Positions 14,047 to 19,238 of a DNA stretch of 19,238 nt are shown here, piece after piece. The stretch is from CAZHBD01 sp964530555. Lineage in GTDB: Bacteria > Patescibacteriota > Saccharimonadia > Saccharimonadales > AWTP1-31. The stretch spans positions 1 through 19,238 of the forward strand of contig CAZHBD010000011.1 of assembly GCA_964530555.1 (NCBI GenBank), given 5' to 3'. A program made the position numbers and the translations under genes. Under the pieces are notes generated by a model. The model worked only from the letters and a program-made list of their open reading frames with translations. It made no database searches and had not been told where the DNA came from. Positions within the stretch are counted from its first letter, which is position 1. Each line of letters starts with the position of its first letter.

Positions 14047-15225
14047 ATGGAACGACTACTAGGAGACTATCCAGATACAACCGGCGGAATCGGTATTGAC
14101 TCACGCGTCGCTAGGACGGTTCAGCATGTGCTGTCGAGTGATACACCACTGTCTCCATCTAGACGCAACGCGCGTGAGAATTATGGGTTTTGGACACAGG
14201 AGATGTTGCGAGAGTATCAAGGATGGTTGAGCAACTTGTTGGGCATAGAAATTGGTGGTGATGCAGCACCGCCAAGCTTGGTACATTGGGAGCGAGCCTC
14301 GAAGGTGAACATTGGCCCCTGTGAAAGTCACATCTTCAATCGTTTCGAGCATGGAAAACGACAGCTTGACGTAGAATTAGGCTTCACTTTTTTGCCGCAA
14401 GAGAAAGACAAGCCACTCAGTGAATGGACTGCAATAGGTCGTGCCTGGGCTGATCGGCTCGGTCGACGGCCATCTCGTCAGGAGCTGGATGAAGCCCACA
14501 AAAATGGCGAATTCTTATCTCATTACGTAACAGTTCAAGCCTATGGTAGCATCAGTAATTTCTACGAGCAGATTGGCTACCCAAGTTTCAAGAGAACGGC
14601 AACGCGAGACGATGTTCTGGACTGGGGAGTAGCTTTCAAACGACAGAACGGCCCACAAGCGATATTAACGCCACAAGTTATACGAAGCTTCAAAGGCCGA
14701 GCTCCGGGCATCTCAATTGTCTATCGTGATTTTGAGTCGGTACCAAATTTTGATTTTGCGGCACATGATGCCTACCACTTACAGGTGAGTGAAGAAGAGA
14801 ACCGCCGCCAAGCAGAAATGAATATTGCTCAGTCGTTGCTCGCGTCAAATCCGGGTTTGGCCAGCCGGGCAGAAGGGATGACGGAGCAGCAGCTGCGGCG
14901 TTTTGTGGCGCAGTACCGACTTATTAAAGTGCTGGTAGACTATGTGCGAGATTCACACTGTGTGATTGCTGCTGCCAGCAAATCAACAAGCAAAGTAGCC
15001 GATGCCGACAAGGTTTGCGATTGGATACTCGGCAAAACCGATGGATTGACCAGAGGCCGTATTGAGCTGGAAGCGATTAAACTGAATATTTACGACACGT
15101 TGTGGCCGACACCCTATCGGTTTCAAAATGTTGACTTACGTCTACCCTCAACCGATGATGCCAGGATCCTTCAAGCAGACTTTACTACAGTTGAACCAGT
15201 CGGCACACAAGAAGCAGTTGCGTAG
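14047..15225 (+). CDS. Conserved-looking protein of unknown function, 392 residues
   Basis: I do not recognise the family. ATG 14047 is preferred over TTG 14041. The protein appears soluble, with no signal peptide or membrane segment. Its middle has two stretches that look like repeated small helical DNA-binding-type units: WTAIGRAWADRLGRRPSRQELDEA (about 125-148) and DVLDWGVAFKRQNGPQAILTPQVIRSF (about 193-219). The spacing of Trp-Gly, a Gly-rich turn and a second helix recalls homing-endonuclease-associated or homeodomain-like repeats, but this is weak. The C-terminal third is helical (EEENRRQAEMNIAQSLL, QQLRRFVAQYRLIKVLVDYV) and ends in an acidic, probably flexible tail. Codon use and length argue for a real gene. 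The unknown gene at 15285 follows after 59 bases with its own promoter. Confidence 0.82.
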   Translation: MERLLGDYPDTTGGIGIDSRVARTVQHVLSSDTPLSPSRRNARENYGFWTQEMLREYQGWLSNLLGIEIGGDAAPPSLVHWERASKVNIGPCESHIFNRFEHGKRQLDVELGFTFLPQEKDKPLSEWTAIGRAWADRLGRRPSRQELDEAHKNGEFLSHYVTVQAYGSISNFYEQIGYPSFKRTATRDDVLDWGVAFKRQNGPQAILTPQVIRSFKGRAPGISIVYRDFESVPNFDFAAHDAYHLQVSEEENRRQAEMNIAQSLLASNPGLASRAEGMTEQQLRRFVAQYRLIKVLVDYVRDSHCVIAAASKSTSKVADADKVCDWILGKTDGLTRGRIELEAIKLNIYDTLWPTPYRFQNVDLRLPSTDDARILQADFTTVEPVGTQEAVA

Positions 15226-15267
15226 CAGGTACTTCAGAAAGATACTTATGTTTATTGCTAAAGTTGA

Positions 15268-15276
15268 TGCTACACT
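15268..15276 (+). promoter_or_regulatory. Extended -10 promoter for the unknown gene at 15285
   Basis: TGC-TACACT (hexamer 15271-15276) is followed by 8 bases and the ATG at 15285, predicting a leaderless or nearly leaderless RNA. No Shine-Dalgarno sequence is present. Confidence 0.5.
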
Positions 15277-15284
15277 GAACAGCT

Positions 15285-16259
15285 ATGGGAATGAGTTCCG
15301 ACGAAGCCTTTGCCAACCAATTGTATGGTGCCCCTGCCCCTCGTATGGAGTTGATGGCGCTCGAGGGCATTGCCTATGCAACAGTTGACCAGCAACCGTG
15401 GTACGAACGCTTTGCCTATGCGCGTGAATACGACGGCACCTTGTTTACGTTGGACTTTATGCGAGAAGTGGCTGACGAGCCACGCGAAGGAGTAGCCGGT
15501 AAGCCAGCCGATCAACTGGCTCTTATGGCACGGGCGGCTATTTGTTTTGGTGACATCGAAAACCCGGTGTTCGCCCTGTGCTTTAACCGAGAAAATGAGG
15601 CGCTGCTTGATGGACAACCAGTGCCATTGGAGCTGATAACGGCTCACCATGAGGCTGAAGCTCTATTGCAAACGGAATTTTTAGGACGGGCCGAATCTGC
15701 TGTGCTCCGCCACGTCTTAAGCGTAATGGAGATGCTAATTCAGCCGGAGGATATCAAGGCCCCAACCTCGCATTTGGTTACCAACGCAGTAGTAACCGCT
15801 GATCAGCGACGGGTAGTTGATGTTATTGTTGATCTTGTTGATGCTCATGCAGAATTTGGAACGCTGGTTCGTGAACTTGTTATGCCAGACGAGAGGGGCA
15901 ACGCAGCTCAGGTAATTCAGCATAAGATAGTTAATCATCGTAATCTTGATGCTGATCAGTTACCGCGATATCCCATGCTGCAAGTGTCTTACACTGATGA
16001 CGAAACGGGTTTACGCTACTACTACACTTGCACTGATGAAGATGGCGAGCTTGTTCGTCGTCTTGAGACAGTTCGGATCGAAGACGACATTGAGGAAAGT
16101 GGTAGCTGGTTAGAGGACGATGGTGATGGCGACCTTTTTGCATCAGACTGCGACGAAGAGATTGAACATATCCAAGCGCTCGAGCTAATTCCGCGCATGA
16201 AGGAAGTTGGGCTTCTGCAGCGCGCCTTGCTTGATGTGTTTATGACATACACTGATTAA
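15285..16259 (+). CDS. Acidic protein of unknown function, 324 residues
   Basis: No family is recognised. The product is a soluble, strongly acidic protein with no signal or membrane segment. The N-terminal half is rich in Ala, Glu and aromatic residues (YERFAYAREYDGTLFTLDFMREV; PADQLALMARAAICFG). A helical centre follows (RHVLSVMEMLIQ; VVDVIVDLVDAHAEFGTLV), then a beta-like stretch MLQVSYTDDETGLRYYYTCTD. Near residues 262-288 an Asp/Glu cluster (DDIEESGSWLEDDGDGDLF) could be disordered or bind cations. The ATG at 15285 is supported by the -10 box 8 bases upstream. Its position next to the other unknown gene at 14047 and before typA gives no functional clue. The TAA stop merges into an A-run that is part of a minus-strand terminator-like hairpin. 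Confidence 0.82.
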   Translation: MGMSSDEAFANQLYGAPAPRMELMALEGIAYATVDQQPWYERFAYAREYDGTLFTLDFMREVADEPREGVAGKPADQLALMARAAICFGDIENPVFALCFNRENEALLDGQPVPLELITAHHEAEALLQTEFLGRAESAVLRHVLSVMEMLIQPEDIKAPTSHLVTNAVVTADQRRVVDVIVDLVDAHAEFGTLVRELVMPDERGNAAQVIQHKIVNHRNLDADQLPRYPMLQVSYTDDETGLRYYYTCTDEDGELVRRLETVRIEDDIEESGSWLEDDGDGDLFASDCDEEIEHIQALELIPRMKEVGLLQRALLDVFMTYTD

Positions 16260-16283
16260 AAAAAAGCGTCTGAATGCTACGCT
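16258..16283 (-). terminator. Terminator-like hairpin reading on the minus strand
   Basis: On the minus strand AGCGT, nine loop bases and ACGCT are followed by eight T (complement of the A-run 16258-16265). No minus-strand gene lies to its right, so it would stop only antisense RNA entering from the typA side. The stem is just 5 bp, so it may be fortuitous. Confidence 0.35.
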
Positions 16284-16325
16284 GTTGGGTAAATGCTGGT
16301 ATAGCGGGAATTTTCCAACTAAACG

Positions 16326-16354
16326 TTGAGCAAAGCGCGAGCTTATGCTATAAT
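16326..16354 (+). promoter_or_regulatory. typA promoter
   Basis: TTGAGC (16326-16331), a 17-base spacer ending in TGC, and TATAAT (16349-16354) form the strongest promoter in the window. Predicted RNA start is near 16361, leaving a leader of about 40 bases. Confidence 0.8.
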
Positions 16355-16374
16355 AATCACCAATAAGTAAGCAC

Positions 16375-16400
16375 GCGCTTTATTAGGAAGCGCTTTTTTT
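16375..16400 (+). terminator. Attenuator-like hairpin in the typA leader
   Basis: GCGCTT (16375-16380), a 7-base loop TATTAGG and AAGCGC (16388-16393) form a 6-bp stem followed directly by seven T (16394-16400), then the typA ATG at 16401. This has the form of an intrinsic terminator but lies downstream of the typA promoter. It may be an attenuator, a structure controlling ribosome access, or a terminator for upstream read-through with typA read from elsewhere. Confidence 0.6.
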
Positions 16401-18230
16401 ATGCAAGACCCTACCAAGATACGTAATATTGCCATAATTGCTCATGTTGATCACGGCAAAACCACCCTCGTCGATGGCCTGCTCAAGCAGTCCAAAACAT
16501 TTCGTGACAATCAGGCGGAGATGAACCAGGAACTGATTATGGACAGTGGTGATCAAGAGCGTGAGCGCGGTATCACCATTACAGCCAAGGTAACTGCGGT
16601 GCAGCACGACGATTACCGCATCAATATTATCGATACACCAGGACACGCCGATTTTAGTGGTGAGGTTGAGCGCACGCTCAATATGGCTGACGGCTGTATC
16701 TTGATCGTCGACGCCCAAGAAGGCCCCATGCCACAAACCAAATTTGTACTGTCTAAGGCTCTGGCCAATGAGTTGCGACCAATTGTTATCATTAACAAAA
16801 TTGACAAGCCAGCAGCTCGCATCCAAGAGGTTGAGGATGAGCTTGCCGACTTGTTCTTAGAGCTTGCCGTGCATGAAGATCAGCTGCATTATCCGGTATT
16901 TTACGCCATTGGACGTGAGGGCAAAGCTTGGGCCACACCTCCCGAAAACCCTGAGGCCGATGCCGATCTGTCAGTGCTGTTCGAGGCGATTATCTCACAT
17001 GTTCCTGCTCCAATCGTCGAGTTAGAAAAACCCTTCCAGATGCTGGTCACCGCTCTGGCGTGGGACAGCTATAAAGGTAAATATGCCATTGGTCGTATTT
17101 CGCAAGGAACAATTGCACCAGGTGATCAGATTGTACTGTGCAAGAAGGACGGGGCTCAGGCCAAGGCGAAAATCGATCTCGTTTTCATGAGTCAAGGCGT
17201 GAGTAAGTTCGAGGTATCGAAAGGTGTGGCTGGCGACATTGTGCAACTCACCGGTATAGCTGACGCACAAATTGGGGAGACAGTAGCCGACGCTACCGAT
17301 CCGCAGCCCTTACCGGTTCTGGAAGTTGAAGCGCCGACCCTCAAAATTTACCTTGGACCCAATACCAGCCCATTCAAGGGCACGGAAGGTGAGTTCACGA
17401 CCAGCCGGCAAATCGGTGAACGGCTGCAAAAAGAACTCGAGACAAATGTAGGCCTACGCGTTGAAGAAGCAGGCATTGGCTTTTTAGTAAGCGGTCGAGG
17501 CGAACTGCACCTGAGCGTACTGATCGAAACTATGCGCCGCGAGGGCTACGAGTTTGAAGTTGGCCGTCCGCAAGTAGTAACTCACGAAGAAAACGGCCAA
17601 ACCATGGAGCCTGTCGAAGAGGTTATTATTGAAGTTCCGGCCGAGCATGTGGGTGCGGTCCAGATGGAGCTCGGTACTCGTCGAGCAACGCTTAAAGATC
17701 AGTTTGCCAGTCCAAAGGGTGTAACCAAGCTGGTCTACGAAATGCCGACTAGAGCACTCCTTGGTATGCGCAATATTTTGATAACTGCCACCAAGGGAAC
17801 AATCGTTATGAATACCCTGGTGACAGGCTATCAGCCGCAAGGTGCGGCTCTGCAGCAACTCCGTAATGGCGTCTTGGTAGCTTTTGAAACAGGCACAACC
17901 ACTCCATATGCTCTGCAAACTGCCGAAGAACGCGGTTCGGTCTTTGTTGGTCCAGCTGAGAAAGTCTATGCTGGGCAGATCGTAGGCCTCAACCGGCGTG
18001 GTGAAGATATGGAGATGAACGTCTGTAAGGCCAAGCATCTGACCAACATGCGCAGCTCTTCTAGCGATGGTGTTGTACAGCTAACGCCACCGACCATTAT
18101 GAGTCTAGAAGAGTGCTTAGACTTCATCGAGAATGATGAGTTGCTCGAAGTTACCCCAAAGAGCCTGCGTCTTCGCAAGCGAGAGCTCGACCACAATCAG
18201 CGCAAACACCAGAAAAATCAATCATCCTAA
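16401..18230 (+). CDS. typA: Ribosome-associated GTPase TypA/BipA
   Basis: TypA/BipA is a translation-factor GTPase that binds the ribosome like EF-G and helps ribosome assembly and stress or cold adaptation. The GTP-binding motifs are G1 AHVDHGKTT (14-22), switch I RERGITITAK near 52, G3 DTPGHADF near 76 and G4 NKID near 131. Domain II begins near 210 (LVTALAWDSYKGKYAIGRI). EF-G-like domains follow: domain III with TSRQIGERLQKELETNVGLRV and domain V with PVEEVIIEVP. The BipA-specific C-terminal domain carries NTLVTGYQP and KHLTNMRSSSSDG. The length of 609 is normal for the family. The ATG has no Shine-Dalgarno sequence and immediately follows a U-tract hairpin, so expression is probably controlled in the leader. 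The gene is monocistronic by its own promoter and a weak hairpin at its end. Confidence 0.96.
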   Translation: MQDPTKIRNIAIIAHVDHGKTTLVDGLLKQSKTFRDNQAEMNQELIMDSGDQERERGITITAKVTAVQHDDYRINIIDTPGHADFSGEVERTLNMADGCILIVDAQEGPMPQTKFVLSKALANELRPIVIINKIDKPAARIQEVEDELADLFLELAVHEDQLHYPVFYAIGREGKAWATPPENPEADADLSVLFEAIISHVPAPIVELEKPFQMLVTALAWDSYKGKYAIGRISQGTIAPGDQIVLCKKDGAQAKAKIDLVFMSQGVSKFEVSKGVAGDIVQLTGIADAQIGETVADATDPQPLPVLEVEAPTLKIYLGPNTSPFKGTEGEFTTSRQIGERLQKELETNVGLRVEEAGIGFLVSGRGELHLSVLIETMRREGYEFEVGRPQVVTHEENGQTMEPVEEVIIEVPAEHVGAVQMELGTRRATLKDQFASPKGVTKLVYEMPTRALLGMRNILITATKGTIVMNTLVTGYQPQGAALQQLRNGVLVAFETGTTTPYALQTAEERGSVFVGPAEKVYAGQIVGLNRRGEDMEMNVCKAKHLTNMRSSSSDGVVQLTPPTIMSLEECLDFIENDELLEVTPKSLRLRKRELDHNQRKHQKNQSS

Positions 18231-18248
18231 GCAAAAGACTTGCTTTTA
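18229..18248 (+). terminator. Weak terminator after typA
   Basis: AAGCAA (18229-18234), loop AAGAC and TTGCTT (18240-18245) then TTA form a small A/T-rich hairpin starting within the typA stop codon. The U-tract is short. The same TTGCTT could instead act as the -35 of the next gene (17 bases to TAAAAC at 18263-18268). Confidence 0.4.
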
Positions 18249-18299
18249 TCATGTAGTGGGCGTAAAACAGAGTGTATTGTTAATCATGGAGAAACAGAA

Positions 18300-18587
18300 A
18301 TGACGATTGGAAGTGGTGATAACGAGCGCAGAGTAATGTTTGGTGTCGAGCCTTGGGCTGCAGCTGATGGTACGCCCGTTGACGACGAACGATTGATCCC
18401 AGTTATTGGTCGTCCGCACACCATGATGAAGGGTCCAGTGCGACGCATGATCGATCACACGGTCGAGGTTAGCTGTGTTGATGTTGTGCCACCCACCCAC
18501 CTTGAAAGAGCAGATGCGGACTATAACGGATGGGAAGATGCAGAGCTGGGTGTTCAGCTCTATCGCTCTGACACGGAAGTGTATTAA
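18300..18587 (+). CDS. Small soluble protein of unknown function, 95 residues
   Basis: No family is recognised. ATG 18300 is chosen because GGAGA (18288-18292) lies about 7 bases upstream; an in-frame TTG at 18240 would extend into the typA terminator hairpin and looks less likely. The protein is charged (GSGDNERRVMFGVEPWAAADG, then VVPPTHLERADADYNG) with no membrane or signal segment. It ends convergently with the minus-strand membrane gene, the two stop codons overlapping by four bases. A possible promoter is TTGCTT (18240-18245) with TAAAAC (18263-18268). The existence of the gene is supported by the start signal and by balanced composition only. Confidence 0.55.
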   Translation: MTIGSGDNERRVMFGVEPWAAADGTPVDDERLIPVIGRPHTMMKGPVRRMIDHTVEVSCVDVVPPTHLERADADYNGWEDAELGVQLYRSDTEVY

Positions 18588-18940
18588 CTCGTTTTTTGTA
18601 AGGCTTGTAAGCCGGTAGCGACAAGTAGAAGCAGGAAGCATACCTGGAGCCAGTCAAAGACTTGGAACAGTACCATATCGATTATTATCCAGCCAGCAGC
18701 CGCACATAGATAGATGCCCAGACGGCGTCCTAATGGTTGTGAAGAGTGAGCAAGATATAGCGGCACCAAACCATAGCCGAGAGCTATAACTATTCCGGGG
18801 AGCAAAAACGTGTGCACAGGCGCTCGGCTCAGCTGGTTAGTATCGAGCCCTAACAGATCACCAGCTGGCCGAATAATAAGCAGGCAGCCCGCGAGAATAC
18901 CGAAGCTGCCTAATATTCTGCACAACAACTTAACGGACAT
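18584..18940 (-). CDS. Four-helix integral membrane protein, unknown function
   Basis: This 118-residue minus-strand protein has four hydrophobic segments at about 3-22, 45-64, 75-95 and 99-114, with short polar loops (RPAGDLLGLDTNQLSRAPVH between the first two). No known family is evident; small four-TM proteins of this kind are usually annotated as hypothetical. ATG 18940 is supported by CATACT six bases upstream, the leaderless spacing seen elsewhere in the window. It shares a four-base overlap at the stops with the convergent gene at 18300, so no terminator separates them. The next gene on the other side diverges from it across 82 bases. Confidence 0.75.
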   Translation of the reverse strand: MSVKLLCRILGSFGILAGCLLIIRPAGDLLGLDTNQLSRAPVHTFLLPGIVIALGYGLVPLYLAHSSQPLGRRLGIYLCAAAGWIIIDMVLFQVFDWLQVCFLLLLVATGLQALQKTS

Positions 18941-18946
18941 ACTCTC

Positions 18947-18952
18947 AGTATG
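18947..18952 (-). promoter_or_regulatory. -10 box of the membrane-protein gene
   Basis: On the minus strand CATACT (18952 to 18947) is followed by 6 bases and the ATG at 18940. TTGATT lies 16 bases upstream of it as a candidate -35. Confidence 0.45.
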
Positions 18953-18986
18953 ACGTGGGCTAAGTGTAAATCAATGACAATATTGC

Positions 18987-19016
18987 TTGACGCTTGTGCG
19001 CGCAATGCCCTAGGCT
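18987..19016 (+). promoter_or_regulatory. Promoter of the trehalase-like gene
   Basis: TTGACG (18987-18992), an 18-base spacer and TAGGCT (19011-19016) precede the ATG at 19023 by 6 bases. The -35 is good and the -10 is weak. The spacing again predicts a leaderless RNA. Confidence 0.45.
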
Positions 19017-19022
19017 GAAAAG

Positions 19023-19238
19023 ATGGTACAAAAACGTAACTGGTTACAGCGTCTTGTACGACGTGTGTCGGGTCATCAAGGAGATCTTGACAGCCAAGCG
19101 CTGACTGAGGCGCTACAGTATATAGATGACTTTTGGCCGAACTTAATTCAAAGCCAGCCGAGGGATCGTGGCACGGTTATTGGCTTGCCCCATGCTTTTG
19201 TTGTACCGGCACATGAGCCTAAAGCCGAATTTTCTTTT
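19023..19238 (+). CDS. N-terminus of a probable trehalase-like glycosidase (runs off window)
   Basis: The frame from ATG 19023 is open for 72 codons to the window end. After a basic start (MVQKRNWLQRLVRRVSG) it reads ALTEALQYIDDFWPNLIQSQ, RDRGTVIGLPHAFVVPAHEP and KAEFSF. The block with an aromatic helix ending in Trp, then TVIGLPHAFVVP, resembles the entry to the (alpha/alpha)6-barrel of family 37 trehalases, where a similar LP.P.VVPGG segment precedes the YYWDSYF motif. The diagnostic motif is beyond the window, so this is tentative. There is no signal peptide, so it would be cytosolic. Alternatives are other glucosidases of the same barrel class (GH15, GH63). Confidence 0.55.
   Translation, partial: MVQKRNWLQRLVRRVSGHQGDLDSQALTEALQYIDDFWPNLIQSQPRDRGTVIGLPHAFVVPAHEPKAEFSF

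Noticed and set aside
14012..14062. A 16-codon upstream reading frame (MSECMVVDANCLWNDY) overlapping the start of the 14047 gene, as a possible leader peptide.
   Set aside because: Its ATG follows the -10 box TATAAC by zero bases, so it lies before the predicted RNA start and would not be transcribed from that promoter.
16284..16325. Possible small RNA or further hairpins between the 15285 gene and the typA promoter.
   Set aside because: Only very short inverted repeats (such as CAAC/GTTG) are present, with no promoter and no terminator in the same direction.
17484..18038. Minus-strand open frame of 184 codons inside typA.
   Set aside because: It lies fully opposite a well supported typA coding region and its residues (many Cys, His, Ser, Thr) do not resemble a folded protein.

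Overview
The window reads as chromosomal DNA of a candidate phyla radiation bacterium, most likely a Saccharibacterium (TM7). This rests on gene content and protein style, not on a marker tree. There is a lower-glycolysis cluster (pyruvate kinase, phosphoglycerate kinase, triosephosphate isomerase) next to a lineage-specific tail-anchored protein, a YabE-like cell-wall hydrolase, several proteins without recognisable families, and standard use of TGA as stop. Base composition is moderate. Many start codons have no Shine-Dalgarno sequence and instead sit 6-8 bases after a sigma-70 type -10 box.

Layout. Bases 1-5562 (+) hold pyk (3' end), pgk, tpiA, a small membrane-anchored protein, pcrA/uvrD helicase and a Nudix hydrolase, tightly spaced or overlapping. 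Bases 5599-7705 (+) hold a secreted or membrane-anchored DUF348-G5-transglycosylase-like protein and ksgA/rsmA. Bases 7711-11214 (+) form a drug-efflux-type operon: an imperfect palindrome over the promoter, a MarR repressor, a 12-TM TetA-like exporter and a 14-TM EmrB/QacA-like exporter.

Bases 11223-13250 are a decaying neighbourhood around the tmRNA gene. They hold a frameshifted and amber-interrupted gene on the minus strand, ssrA with its own promoter and a very long terminator hairpin, a truncated frameshifted PurD-like remnant, an intact Nudix gene on the minus strand, and a short minus-strand coding remnant. Bases 13256-16259 hold a lipoprotein gene (minus) divergent from two unrecognised plus-strand genes. 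Bases 16326-18230 hold typA/bipA, whose short leader ends in a terminator-like hairpin directly against the ATG. The window ends with a small unknown gene convergent with a four-TM membrane protein, and the start of a likely trehalase-like glycosidase.

The most interesting signals are: (1) a recurrent leaderless-transcript architecture, with eight genes whose -10 box predicts transcription to start at or next to the start codon; (2) a tmRNA with a 28-codon tag ending in an unusual Phe-Asp-Val-Ala and an aberrant T-loop that may have co-varied with its D-loop; (3) the typA leader, which looks like an attenuator; (4) the MarR/dual-exporter operon with a visible operator. I found no CRISPR array, insertion sequence, rRNA or tRNA.
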